A stretch of 64,000 nt of DNA from Pseudomonas mendocina (lineage in GTDB: Bacteria > Pseudomonadota > Gammaproteobacteria > Pseudomonadales > Pseudomonadaceae). The stretch spans positions 3,410,001-3,474,000 of the forward strand of contig NZ_LR134290.1 of assembly GCF_900636545.1 (NCBI RefSeq), in the 5' to 3' direction. The position numbers were made by a program, and so were the translations under genes. A model generated the notes under the pieces. That model had not been told where the DNA came from and made no database searches. It saw only the letters and a program-made list of their open reading frames with translations. Positions within the stretch are counted from its first letter, which is position 1. Each line of letters starts with the position of its first letter. Positions 1 to 8,003 of the stretch are shown here, piece by piece.

Positions 1-127
1 TACGAAAAGTCGGCGAGCGAAGGTCAGACGAGGCAAAAACGGGTGAGGAAGCGGAGTTTACGAGCTGTAAATGAGCATTCCGAACCCGTTTTTAACGAAG
101 CATCACCGAGCGCAGGCACTTTTCGTA
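1..127. repeat. 127-bp imperfect palindrome (repeat element)
   Basis: Three pairs of arms are placed symmetrically around base 64: TACGAAAAGT (1-10) with its complement at 118-127, AAAAACGGGT (35-44) with its complement at 84-93, and TTTAC (57-61) with GTAAA (67-71). About 35 of the 63 opposed positions can pair. The element may continue beyond the window's left edge. It looks like a dispersed structured repeat rather than coding DNA; reading frames that start inside it are not convincing. Confidence 0.5.
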
Positions 128-193
128 CAGAGCCTAGACGCAGCGCCAGCTCAGTCGGCAGCAATAGGTTATATTCCCGCCCCCAAAAAACTC

Positions 194-275
194 ATGGAGC
201 GAGTCATGCCTGCCATCGTGCGCATCGGGCTAAGTGCCCTGGCAACCCTGGTCGTACTGTATTTCAGTCCGCAAC
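194..275 (+). pseudogene. Possible 5' fragment of a small membrane-protein gene cut by the IS
   Basis: An open frame with ATG codons at 194 and 209 encodes a short, strongly hydrophobic segment (MPAIVRIGLSALATLVVLYF) and then runs into the left end of the IS3 element at 276. No continuation is visible on the far side, where the flanking DNA belongs to a minus-strand DUF1456 gene. This may be the start of an interrupted gene or chance coding. It cannot be named. Confidence 0.25.
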
Positions 276-331
276 GGGTTCTACCCCGTTAGCACGGACA
301 CTTTCGAGTAAGCTCACACCGAGCTGAAGGA

Positions 332-634
332 GTGTTCATGAAGCGCAAGAAATACAGTCCTGAGTTCAAGCGGGAAGCCATCGAACTGGTTCGTCGTTCA
401 GGGGCGAGCTGCCGGCAGGTGGCCTTGGAGATTGGTGTTGCCCCCAACCTGCTCACACGCTGGGTGCGGGAGGCGCAACCAAGCACTGAGAAAGCCTTTC
501 CTGGAACGGGAAGTCCGCGGGATGAGGAGCTTGCCCGTCTCAAGCGCGAGTTGGCCCGAGTAACCAAGGAACGTGATTTTTTAAGAGACGCGGCAGCGTA
601 CTTTGCCAAGGAGTCATCGAGCGGTACACGATGA
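332..634 (+). CDS. IS3-family transposase OrfA
   Basis: A 100-residue protein with an N-terminal helix-turn-helix ([20 protein letters not shown] onward) and a C-terminal coiled-coil or leucine-zipper region ([21 protein letters not shown]). OrfA of this family binds the terminal inverted repeats and is also the N-terminal half of the OrfAB transposase. The ATG at 332 follows an AAGGAG ribosome binding site. The stop overlaps the orfB start (ATGA at 631-634), and a frameshift site lies at 577-583. It appears intact. Confidence 0.9.
   Translation: MFMKRKKYSPEFKREAIELVRRSGASCRQVALEIGVAPNLLTRWVREAQPSTEKAFPGTGSPRDEELARLKRELARVTKERDFLRDAAAYFAKESSSGTR
577..583 (+). other. Candidate -1 ribosomal frameshift site in IS3 orfA
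   Basis: The heptamer T-TTT-TTA sits exactly in the zero frame of orfA (codons TTT 578-580 and TTA 581-583). orfB is in the -1 frame, and that frame is open from the slip site through to the orfB ATG at 631. This is the standard X-XXY-YYZ layout for producing the OrfAB fusion. It uses U-UUU-UUA instead of the commoner A-AAA-AAG. Confidence 0.6.
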
Positions 635-1491
635 TCCAGCGCTGCCGCAACGAGTACCCGGTACGATTGATGTGCCGTTGCCTGAAGGTTTCTGCCAGCG
701 GCTATTACGCCTGGCAGGATCGTGAACCAAGCGCGCGAGCTCAGGAGAATGCGCGCTTGGTGAAGCGCATTCGGGAGATTCACGAGGACAGCCGGGGCGT
801 GATTGGAGCGCCACGAATGCACGAGGATTTGCTCGACGAGGGCGAAGTCGTCAGCCTGAACCGAGTTGCTCGCCTGATGGCGGCTGAGCGAATTCAAGGC
901 TGGCCACGCCGGAAACGACGTGGCTTTGGAAGAGTCGCCAGTGGCCGCCCAGCAGGCGTGAAAAACCTCCTGGAGCGCGATTTCACTGCACAGGAACCAG
1001 AGCGCAAGTGGGTCACGGACATCACGGAAATAGCCACACTGGAAGGCAAACTCTTCCTGTGCGTAGTGCTCGACCTGTACAGCAAGCTGGTGATCGGTTG
1101 GTCGATGCATCACCGCCAGGATCGGCAAATGGTGATCCGTGCAGTGGAGATGGCAATCTGGCAGCGCCAGGGTGACTGGTCAGTGATCCTGCATTCGGAT
1201 CGCGGTAGCCAATTCACCAGTGCTGACTACCAGCGCTTTCTCAACCGCAACACGTTGGTGTGCAGCATGAGTGCCGTCGGGCATTGCGGCGACAACGCTG
1301 CTTGTGAGGGTTTCTTCGGTCAGCTCAAACGGGAGCGGGTTGCCCATCAGTCGTATCGAACTCGCGATGAGGCACGAGCGGATCTCTTCGACTACATCGA
1401 GCGGTTCCATAACCCACGAATGCGTCGTAGAGTCGCCCGGCAAGATCTGAAGTTTTCAGCCCTTTTCAAACCGTCCGTGGAAATGGGGTAG
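631..1491 (+). CDS. IS3-family transposase OrfB (DDE integrase core)
   Basis: A 286-residue protein with an HTH_21-like N-terminal region ([20 protein letters not shown]) followed by an rve integrase core. The catalytic triad is visible: D in WVTDITE, D in [11 protein letters not shown], and E in [14 protein letters not shown]. It catalyses strand transfer of the element, probably as the OrfAB frameshift product. The start ATG overlaps the orfA stop. The C-terminus ends 5 bases inside the right inverted repeat. No disruption is seen, so the IS may be functional. Confidence 0.92.
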   Translation: MIQRCRNEYPVRLMCRCLKVSASGYYAWQDREPSARAQENARLVKRIREIHEDSRGVIGAPRMHEDLLDEGEVVSLNRVARLMAAERIQGWPRRKRRGFGRVASGRPAGVKNLLERDFTAQEPERKWVTDITEIATLEGKLFLCVVLDLYSKLVIGWSMHHRQDRQMVIRAVEMAIWQRQGDWSVILHSDRGSQFTSADYQRFLNRNTLVCSMSAVGHCGDNAACEGFFGQLKRERVAHQSYRTRDEARADLFDYIERFHNPRMRRRVARQDLKFSALFKPSVEMG

Positions 1492-1496
1492 AACCC

Positions 1497-1717
1497 CTTT
1501 CATCCTTGCCACGCTTGTAGAACACCAGTCCTTCGAGCACATGGGCCAGCAACACATCGCTGCAGGATCGGTAGCCGGGCTCGTCCTCACGCAGCAGGCA
1601 GGCCGTGATCAGGCCCGGCTCGACGGAATAGTCGGCCAATTGGCAGAAAGCCTCCAGCGTGCCATCGCTGACATCCAGCAGATAGCGCAGGCTGCGCAGC
1701 ACATCGTTGTTAAGCAT
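1497..1717 (-). pseudogene. DUF1456 (YehS-like) gene truncated by the IS
   Basis: The start at 1717 opens with MLNNDVLRSLRYLLDVSDGT and continues to VFYKRGKDER, matching the first of the two repeats of YehS/DUF1456 proteins (about 150-160 residues). After about 73 native residues the frame enters the IS right end and finishes on IS-encoded residues. The second DUF1456 repeat is absent from both flanks of the IS. DUF1456 function is not established. The gene was probably expressed downstream of the binding-protein gene at 1757-2599. Confidence 0.8.
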
Positions 1718-1756
1718 GTGGAAAACTCGTGAGAGAAGAAGGTCGGCAGGCGTGGC

Positions 1757-2599
1757 TCAGTCCCGCACCGCCTGGGTCTGTGTGCTGGGCTTCCAGTCAT
1801 CGGCGTTACCGGAATTGAGCGCCTGCTGCAGGCGTTGCAGGTCGCCACGCTCGGCAAAGTCGCGCAGCCTGGCATTGAACAAGCGCAGTAGCTTGATGCC
1901 CTCGGGGTCATCCTTGCGAAACAGCAAACGCAGTGGCTCGGTGTTCAATTGACGGGGATGATGGACGATATTGCCGCTATCTGCCGGAAACAGGCGGCGC
2001 AGCATGGCGTAGCCCACCGCGCGATCCTGCGGATGCAGATCGACTCGACCGAGCTCCAGCAGGCGGAAACTGGTGTCCTCCTTGCCGTTCTGCACGACAT
2101 TCAGGCGTCCGGCCTGCAGCGCTTCGTCGAATGCCGGACCATAGGAATAGCCGAGCGTGGTACCGATGCGGTACTTGAGCAGGTCCTCGACCGTGGTCCA
2201 GTCGAACGCCTGGTCACGACGATGGAACAGAACGATTTCCCCACGCACCAGTGGATCGCTGCAGATACCGTAATTGAGCCGGCTGGGCGTGCAGCTATAG
2301 GGCATGATCGCGTGCAACTGGCCCTGCTGCAGCATCAGCACGTTGCGATCCCAGGGGTGGAAGATGAACTCGACCCGGTAGTCCGCGTCGGCAAAAACCG
2401 CGCTGATCAGTCGTGGCAGAGCGCCGCCATCACTGCGCTCCTGGTCGACATAAGGCGCCCAGTCGCCGGTACCGATACGCAGCGTCTTCGGCTCGGCCTG
2501 AGCGGGCACAAGCACGACCAGCAAAACGGGCAACGTCAGGCAGGTGAGCATCCGAGCCCAGCGTCTCCTCAGCGAGACGCAAAAAATCAGGTACGACAC
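1757..2599 (-). CDS. Periplasmic substrate-binding (SBP_bac_3-like) protein
   Basis: A 280-residue protein with an N-terminal hydrophobic signal segment (MLTCLTLPVLLVVLVPAQA) followed by an amino-acid-type solute-binding fold: LRIGTGDWAPYV at the ligand lobe, then GTTLGYSYG. I chose the GTG at 2599 because GAGG stands 6-7 bases upstream; an ATG at 2551 is the alternative. No transporter genes are adjacent, so it is an orphan binding protein. Many such Pseudomonas paralogues lie alone and their ligand is unknown. The DUF1456 remnant starts 40 bases downstream. Confidence 0.75.
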   Translation of the reverse strand: MSYLIFCVSLRRRWARMLTCLTLPVLLVVLVPAQAEPKTLRIGTGDWAPYVDQERSDGGALPRLISAVFADADYRVEFIFHPWDRNVLMLQQGQLHAIMPYSCTPSRLNYGICSDPLVRGEIVLFHRRDQAFDWTTVEDLLKYRIGTTLGYSYGPAFDEALQAGRLNVVQNGKEDTSFRLLELGRVDLHPQDRAVGYAMLRRLFPADSGNIVHHPRQLNTEPLRLLFRKDDPEGIKLLRLFNARLRDFAERGDLQRLQQALNSGNADDWKPSTQTQAVRD

Positions 2600-2699
2600 A
2601 AAGCACCTCTGCTACGGATCATGTTCGACGCCTCCCTGTCTGCTGCTGCAACCTCTCCTCTGCCCCAGCATAGTCAAGCGCAACGTGCGCGGGCTTTTT

Positions 2700-3509
2700 T
2701 CAATCCCTGGGCTGACGCTCTGCCGGGCGACGTGCGCCCGCCACCAGCTTGTCCACCAACTTGGCCGCCGCGGCCATACCAAAACTGGCGGTAACCATCA
2801 TCACCGCGCCGAAGCCACCCGCACAGTCGAGTTTCACCCCCTCACCGACGAAGCCCTTGGCCTGGCACACCGTGCCATCCGGCTTGGGGTAACGCAGCTG
2901 CTCGGTTGAGAACACGCAGGGCACGCTGTAGGTACGCCCCGGCGTGCGGGAAAATCCATAATCGCGGCGCAACATCGAACGCACCTTGGCGGCCAGAGGA
3001 TCATTGAAGGTCTTGTTCAGGTCGGTGACCTGAATCTGCGTCGGGTCGACCTGCCCACCCGCACCGCCGGTGGTGACGATCTGGATCTTGCGCCGCTTGC
3101 ACCAGGCGATCAGCGCGGCCTTGGCCGGCACGCTGTCGATGCAATCGATCACACCGTCCAACTGCTCGGTGATGTACTCGGCCATGGTCTCGCGGGTAAC
3201 GAAATCGGCTACGGCGTGCACCACGCAAGCCGGGTTGATGGCCCGGATACGCGCAGCCATCTCGTCGACCTTGGCCTTGCCCGCCGCGCCTTCGACAGCA
3301 TGTACCTGGCGATTGGTGTTGGTGATGCAGACATCATCCAGATCGAACAGCGATATCTCGCCCACACCCGAACGCGCCAGCGCCTCGGCCGCCCACGAGC
3401 CCACACCGCCGATGCCGACCACCGCCACGTGCGCCGCAGCCAGGCGCTGATAGCCCCCCTGGCCGTATAGCCGGGCTATGCCGCCGAATCGCTGATCGTC
3501 TGTGTTCAT
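2700..3509 (-). CDS. tcdA: tRNA threonylcarbamoyladenosine dehydratase (cyclic t6A synthase)
   Basis: A 269-residue E1/ThiF-like enzyme that cyclises N6-threonylcarbamoyladenosine at tRNA position 37 using ATP. It shows the Rossmann-type nucleotide motif [20 protein letters not shown] near the N-terminus, the following [15 protein letters not shown] segment, and a [12 protein letters not shown] stretch. The start at 3509 ([10 protein letters not shown]) has a strong GGGGGG-rich ribosome binding site. The longer upstream frame to 3677 overlaps the divergent dapE promoter and is not used. It is transcribed divergently from dapE. Confidence 0.9.
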   Translation of the reverse strand: MNTDDQRFGGIARLYGQGGYQRLAAAHVAVVGIGGVGSWAAEALARSGVGEISLFDLDDVCITNTNRQVHAVEGAAGKAKVDEMAARIRAINPACVVHAVADFVTRETMAEYITEQLDGVIDCIDSVPAKAALIAWCKRRKIQIVTTGGAGGQVDPTQIQVTDLNKTFNDPLAAKVRSMLRRDYGFSRTPGRTYSVPCVFSTEQLRYPKPDGTVCQAKGFVGEGVKLDCAGGFGAVMMVTASFGMAAAAKLVDKLVAGARRPAERQPRD

Positions 3510-3708
3510 CTCACCCCCCTGTAGGAAGGCGCGCATTATAGGGATAGCCTCTCTCCCACCCAAGCCTGCCGTGCAAGCCAACCGTCGGTCTGCCAAAACA
3601 GACTGCATCGCGGCGAATGCGCCGCGTAGCGCGCCTGATGAACTGATCGACAACGACTTTTGCTTTAAGATGGCCAACCTTCACGCCAGCCGCCGTACCG
3701 GAGCCGTA

Positions 3709-4851
3709 ATGACCCCCACCCTCACCCCGACCCTGGAACTCGCCTTCGACCTGATTCGTCGCCCGTCCGTGACCCCGGTCGACGAAGGCTGCCAGGAACT
3801 GATGATGCGGCGCCTGGCCGCCTGCGGCTTCGAGGTGGAACGCATGCGCATCGAAGAGGTGGAGAATTTCTGGGCCAAACGCGGTGGCGACGGCCCGGTG
3901 CTGTGCTTCGCCGGCCACACCGATGTGGTGCCCACCGGCCCGCTGGACGCCTGGCAGTACCAGCCGTTCGACGTGCGCGTGGACGAAGAAGGCATGCTCT
4001 GCGGCCGTGGCGCGGCGGACATGAAAGGCAGCCTGGCGAGCATGATCATCGCCGTCGAGCGCTTCGTCGCAGAGCATCCGAACCATAAGGGCGCGATCAG
4101 CTTCCTGATCACCAGCGACGAGGAAGGCCCGGCGCAGCATGGCACCAAGGCCGTGGTCGAGCGCCTGCGCGAACGCGGCGAGCGCCTGGACTGGTGCATC
4201 GTCGGCGAGCCGTCGAGCACCAGCCTGCTTGGTGACGTGGTCAAGAACGGGCGCCGCGGCTCGCTCGGCTGCACCCTCACCGTCTACGGCAAGCAGGGCC
4301 ATGTCGCCTACCCGCACCTGGCGAAGAACCCGATTCATCTCGCTGCCCCGGCCCTGGCCGAACTGGCCGCCGAGCACTGGGATCACGGCAACGATTACTT
4401 CCCGCCGACCAGCTTCCAGGTGTCCAACCTCAACTCGGGCACCGGCGCCACCAACGTTATCCCAGGCGAACTGAAGGCGGTGTTCAACTTCCGCTTCTCC
4501 ACCGAATCCACCGTCGAAGGCCTGCAGCAGCGCGTCACCGCCATTCTCGACAAGCATGGCCTGGACTATCACCTGGAGTGGGCGCTGTCCGGCCTGCCTT
4601 TCCTCACCCAACCGGGTGACCTGCTCGACGCCGTAGCCGCCAGCATCAAGAACGTCACCGGCCGCGACACCACCCCCTCGACCAGCGGCGGTACTTCCGA
4701 TGGGCGCTTTATCGCTACCCTGGGCACCCAGGTGGTCGAGCTTGGCCCGGTCAACGCCACCATTCACCAGATCAACGAACGCGTGCTGGCCAGCGATCTC
4801 GATCTGCTCACCGAGGTTTATTACCAGACCATGGTGAAACTCCTCGCATGA
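3709..4851 (+). CDS. dapE: Succinyl-diaminopimelate desuccinylase
   Basis: A 380-residue M20 metallopeptidase of the lysine/meso-DAP pathway that hydrolyses N-succinyl-LL-DAP. Di-zinc site motifs are present: HTDVVPTG (His near residue 70), [12 protein letters not shown] (bridging Asp), SDEEGPA (catalytic and metal Glu), and a C-terminal GGTSDGRF. The ATG at 3709 gives the usual family length; the frame is open farther upstream but lacks homology. It overlaps rlmA by 4 bases (ATGA), indicating translational coupling. The dapE-rlmA order matches PA1162-PA1161. Confidence 0.96.
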   Translation: MTPTLTPTLELAFDLIRRPSVTPVDEGCQELMMRRLAACGFEVERMRIEEVENFWAKRGGDGPVLCFAGHTDVVPTGPLDAWQYQPFDVRVDEEGMLCGRGAADMKGSLASMIIAVERFVAEHPNHKGAISFLITSDEEGPAQHGTKAVVERLRERGERLDWCIVGEPSSTSLLGDVVKNGRRGSLGCTLTVYGKQGHVAYPHLAKNPIHLAAPALAELAAEHWDHGNDYFPPTSFQVSNLNSGTGATNVIPGELKAVFNFRFSTESTVEGLQQRVTAILDKHGLDYHLEWALSGLPFLTQPGDLLDAVAASIKNVTGRDTTPSTSGGTSDGRFIATLGTQVVELGPVNATIHQINERVLASDLDLLTEVYYQTMVKLLA

Positions 4852-5660
4852 GCCTGATCTGCCCCATCTGCCAGGCCCCGCTAGAGCCGAGCACCAGCGG
4901 CCTGGCCTGCGCAAACCGCCACAGCTTCGACCGCGCCCGGCAGGGCTACTACAACCTGCTGCCGGTGCAGCACAAGAACAGTCGTGACCCCGGCGACAAC
5001 GCCGCCATGGTCGAGGCGCGCCGACGCTTTCTCGACGGTGGTCACTATGCCCCGCTGGCCGCGCGCCTGGCAGCACTGGCGGCCGAATACCAGCCAGCAC
5101 GCTGGCTGGATATCGGCTGCGGCGAGGGCTACTACACCGAGCAGATCGCCCACGCTCTGCCCCACGCCGATGGCTATGCCCTGGATATCTCCCGCGAGGC
5201 GATCAAACGTGCCTGCAAACGCGCGCCGCAACTGAGTTGGCTGGTGGCGAGCATGGCTCGCGTGCCATTGGCCGATGCCAGTTGCGAACTGCTCGCCAGC
5301 GTTTTCAGCCCGCTCGACTGGAGCGAGGCCAAACGCCTGCTCGCCCCCGGCGGCGGCCTGCTGCGCATGGGCCCAACCCGCGTGCACCTGATGGAACTGC
5401 GCCAGAAGCTGTACGACGAAGTACGCGACTACGACGACGAAAAGCACCTGGCGCTGATCCCTGCGGGCATGCGCCTGGCCCACAGCGAGACACTGCAGTT
5501 CCCACTGCACCTCGCCGACACCCAAACCCGCGCCGACCTGCTGGCCATGACCCCACACGGCTGGCGCGCCAGTGCCGAACGCCGTGAAGCAGTGATCGCC
5601 GAGCCCTTCGAAGTTACCGTCGCCATCCGCTACGATTGGATCGTCAAAACTCAGGAATGA
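4848..5660 (+). CDS. rlmA: 23S rRNA (guanine-N1)-methyltransferase RlmA
   Basis: A 270-residue SAM-dependent methyltransferase acting on G745-type positions of 23S rRNA. An N-terminal zinc finger is formed by C5, C8, C21 and H25 (CPICQ...CANRHSFD). The SAM motif [15 protein letters not shown] follows near residue 90. The gene is coupled to dapE by a 4-base overlap and to the next ORF by another ATGA overlap, so the three probably form one transcript. Confidence 0.93.
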   Translation: MSLICPICQAPLEPSTSGLACANRHSFDRARQGYYNLLPVQHKNSRDPGDNAAMVEARRRFLDGGHYAPLAARLAALAAEYQPARWLDIGCGEGYYTEQIAHALPHADGYALDISREAIKRACKRAPQLSWLVASMARVPLADASCELLASVFSPLDWSEAKRLLAPGGGLLRMGPTRVHLMELRQKLYDEVRDYDDEKHLALIPAGMRLAHSETLQFPLHLADTQTRADLLAMTPHGWRASAERREAVIAEPFEVTVAIRYDWIVKTQE

Positions 5661-6037
5661 ACCTAATGCGCCAACCGGACATCGAGATCTACCTCAAAGA
5701 CGCCGAACGTGATGCCGTGGCGCAATGGCTGGGTGAAGCACTTGGCCCATGCAGCGACTGGCAGCAGAAAGGCCAGACCTTCAAGTGCAAGGCCGGTGAC
5801 GTGCCGGTGACCTGGTTGCCGAAAGCCGTAGGCAAATGGCACAGCCTGTACCTGGAAAGCGACGCCACGCCCTGGGACGACGACCTGGCTTGCGCCCGCG
5901 CCGCCCATGCCGCGCTCGGCGTACAGATTCGCTGCGCACCCGGCACCTGGGTCGAGGATGAAAGCGACGAAGAGGCCGACCGCTGGATCAAGGTCGATGC
6001 CGACGGAGAAACCGAGATCGTCTGGCGTACCGAATAA
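5657..6037 (+). CDS. Conserved Pseudomonas hypothetical protein (PA1160-like position)
   Basis: A 126-residue acidic soluble protein starting [17 protein letters not shown] at an ATG that overlaps the rlmA stop. It has a C-terminal acidic patch (WVEDESDEEADRWIKVDADGE) and no signal peptide or transmembrane helix. Its place between rlmA and a cold-shock gene matches PA1160 in P. aeruginosa. The function is unknown; coupling to rlmA hints at co-expression only. Confidence 0.85.
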   Translation: MNLMRQPDIEIYLKDAERDAVAQWLGEALGPCSDWQQKGQTFKCKAGDVPVTWLPKAVGKWHSLYLESDATPWDDDLACARAAHAALGVQIRCAPGTWVEDESDEEADRWIKVDADGETEIVWRTE

Positions 6038-6325
6038 AGCGGCCGCTTCGCGGCCATCTCCCTATCCCGCTTGCAGGAGACGACTGCATGGATGCAGGAG
6101 GTATGGCGACTCAGGATGCCAAAACCGAGGGTGCCCGAAGGGCGAGAGAGCTAAGGTGCCGACAAGGGCGTTTGCATCGACAGCCATTAGCCCGGATGCG
6201 ATCCGGAGAAAGACCTACAACCCACTGAAACAAGAAACCACCGAACACTATTAATACGGCGTGCCGCGTTCACAGAGGTTGGAGCCGGCAGGCAATTTCG
6301 CGATGTTCTCGGCCCTCTCCCCCAA

Positions 6326-6351
6326 CCCCTCTCCCATAAATGGGAGAGGGG
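6326..6351. repeat. Perfect 12-bp inverted repeat (REP-like)
   Basis: CCCCTCTCCCAT and its exact complement are separated by two bases. A similar pyrimidine-rich element recurs at 34924-34947. It sits in the 405-base gene-free stretch 6038-6442, which also holds a second palindromic motif (tagcccggatgcgatccgg, near 6188) and the cold-shock gene terminator. I see no gene there. Confidence 0.6.
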
Positions 6352-6394
6352 AGCTACCTGCGAAACCCGCCCTACGAAATACAGCGCCCACAAA

Positions 6395-6425
6395 CAACAA
6401 GGCCCGTCATCGACGGGCCTTGTTG
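6395..6425 (-). terminator. Rho-independent terminator of the cold-shock gene
   Basis: A perfect 14-bp stem (CAACAAGGCCCGTC and its complement) with a 3-base loop, 18 bases after the csp stop. On the minus strand it is followed by a short T-rich tract. It may also end convergent transcription from the rlmA operon. Confidence 0.8.
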
Positions 6426-6442
6426 GATTACGAGCTTGGCGT

Positions 6443-6652
6443 TCAGAGCGCCGATACGTCTTCCGCCTGCAGGCCTTTCTGGCCCTGGGTTACGCCAAAC
6501 TCGACTTTCTGGCCTTCGACCAGGGTGCGGTGGCCTTCGCCGCGGATGGCGCGGTAGTGAACGAATACGTCCGGGCCGCTTTCGCGCTGAATGAACCCGT
6601 AACCCTTGGAATCATTGAACCATTTGACGGTTCCGGTCTCACGATCTGCCAT
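6443..6652 (-). CDS. CspA-family cold-shock protein
   Basis: A 69-residue single cold-shock domain with RNP1-like KGYGFI and RNP2-like VFVHY motifs ([20 protein letters not shown]), so a nucleic-acid chaperone. The ATG at 6652 has GGAG nine bases upstream; the longer frame to 6748 reads through the leader. The leader is about 140 nt if the promoter at 6801-6828 is right, in keeping with cold-shock mRNAs. The position matches PA1159. Confidence 0.93.
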   Translation of the reverse strand: MADRETGTVKWFNDSKGYGFIQRESGPDVFVHYRAIRGEGHRTLVEGQKVEFGVTQGQKGLQAEDVSAL

Positions 6653-6800
6653 TACCAACTTCTCCAAACTCGCTATTTTTTTATTGTCCCGAAGGCGCTT
6701 TGACGGCTCGGTAAAAACGGACTTCTCAGCATTCGCCACCCCCGGCAATCGAGCTTGGAGCAGGTCAAGCGATTCGCGTTCTTGCTACAGCCGAAGGCCG

Positions 6801-6828
6801 AGTATAAAGCATGGATTGTGACTGAAAA
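6801..6828 (-). promoter_or_regulatory. Candidate promoter of the cold-shock gene
   Basis: On the minus strand a TATACT -10 box (6806-6801) lies 16 bases downstream of TTTTCA (6828-6823). This would give a 5' leader of roughly 140 nt before the csp ATG. It is the best sigma70-like match in the 6653-6881 gap. Inferred only. Confidence 0.4.
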
Positions 6829-6881
6829 GCTCTTTTTTAGAATCGGCACGAAGCCAGAAGTTATGCGGGTTACAGCCTGTT

Positions 6882-7874
6882 TTATGAGCTTTTGGCCAAC
6901 AGATCGCGCAACTTTTTCGCCAGCCGCTGGACCTGTTCAGGCTCCAGCCGGTAGGCCCAGTCACTGCGTGCACTGACCTCGTCAGCCGTGAATCCCTCGT
7001 GCTCGCCAAGCACCAGCCAGTGTTGCTCTCCCTGCTTGTACAGGGCGCCTTCGAGCAGCTGCCCGCTGAAACCTCTGAGGTTGAACTGCAACATCGGCGC
7101 CTGCTTGAAACTCACCTGCGCCAGCGGCGCAGCATCAGCGAACTGCAGGTTGGAAAAGACCAGGGCGACGCTATTGGCCGCTCCCTCGAAACTGAGCTTC
7201 TGCTCCTTACGCAGGTTGTCGACAGCGAAGTTGTATTGCTGAGCGTCAGCGCGCGATAGCGTGAGTTTCTCACCATCGGCGTAGCGCAACTCGAGGCGCG
7301 CGATAGCGGTGAAGGGAATGTTGGTGACTCGCCGATCCAGCCAGTCCAGCTCATGCGTCGGTACTTGCAACCGCTGATCGATCAGCCAGACCTGATCTTC
7401 ACCGGCACGGCGCACCAGTTGCCCACTGCCTTGCTGAGACGGATTACCCAGACGCAGCCCCAGGTCGGGATGCCCGTCGAAGTGCAGCTTCAGACGCAGC
7501 GCCTGCTCATCAGCCGCGCCCTCCTCGGCCAGTCCCAAACGAGCATGCCACTGCGGGTTGGCGGTCTTGGCCTCGACGCTACGCGCCTCGCGCAGTGCCC
7601 TGAGCAGCTCGACCAGCGCCTGCGGCGCCGCCGGATAGTCGGCCTTGGCCGGCACTACCCACTGCTCGCCGCGGCGTTCGATTCGCACGGGCGGCTGCCC
7701 CGGCTGCTCGACCTCCAGCGCCTGCAGCGTATTCAGATAGCCTTGCTCGGCTGCCAGCCATGGCGCCTGCTCGAGTTGCGCCACATCCTGTTGCTGGCTG
7801 CGCTGCACCGCCAGATAACCCAGCACGCAGAGCAGCACGATGACGGCCAATACCACCAGACCTTTACGTCCCAT
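6882..7874 (-). CDS. DUF4340 domain protein of a Gld-type ABC system
   Basis: A 330-residue protein with one N-terminal transmembrane helix (GLVVLAVIVLLCVLGYLAV) and a long periplasmic region; DUF4340 repeats are suggested by paired RIERRGEQWVVPAKADYPA and LRLKLHFDGHPDLGLRLGNPS segments. This family regularly follows GldA/GldF/GldG-like genes. It is the last of four minus-strand genes and is separated from the GldG-like gene by a REP hairpin. Its role is unknown; it may be an accessory anchored subunit. Confidence 0.85.
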   Translation of the reverse strand: MGRKGLVVLAVIVLLCVLGYLAVQRSQQQDVAQLEQAPWLAAEQGYLNTLQALEVEQPGQPPVRIERRGEQWVVPAKADYPAAPQALVELLRALREARSVEAKTANPQWHARLGLAEEGAADEQALRLKLHFDGHPDLGLRLGNPSQQGSGQLVRRAGEDQVWLIDQRLQVPTHELDWLDRRVTNIPFTAIARLELRYADGEKLTLSRADAQQYNFAVDNLRKEQKLSFEGAANSVALVFSNLQFADAAPLAQVSFKQAPMLQFNLRGFSGQLLEGALYKQGEQHWLVLGEHEGFTADEVSARSDWAYRLEPEQVQRLAKKLRDLLAKSS

Positions 7875-7945
7875 GATGTTCTCACTGTCGATGATTCAGT
7901 AGTGGCGGTGGATCGATAAAGCGTGATCCACCCTACGCTCGGTTC

Positions 7946-7992
7946 GTGGGAGGGGCTTTAGCCGCGACTGTCGCCGCAGAAGCCCCTCCCAC
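7946..7992. repeat. REP-like hairpin between gldG-like and DUF4340 genes
   Basis: Arms GTGGGAGGGGCTT (7946-7958) and its exact complement (7980-7992) flank a 21-base loop. The same family of element occurs at 27824-27883. Placed inside an operon, it may protect or attenuate the mRNA. Confidence 0.7.
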
Positions 7993-8003
7993 AGGTGCTG
8001 GCC

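Larger units (their letters stand above)
276..1496 (+). mobile_element. IS3-family insertion sequence
   Basis: About 1.22 kb carrying overlapping orfA and orfB. The terminal inverted repeats share the outer 12 bases GGGTTCTACCCC (276-287; complement at 1485-1496) and match at about 22 of 27 positions. I see no 3-4 bp target duplication: the left flank reads CAAC and the right flank CTTT. The right side truncates a DUF1456 gene whose missing half is not on the left, so the element probably took part in a deletion or rearrangement. Exact ends could shift by a base or two. Confidence 0.85.
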
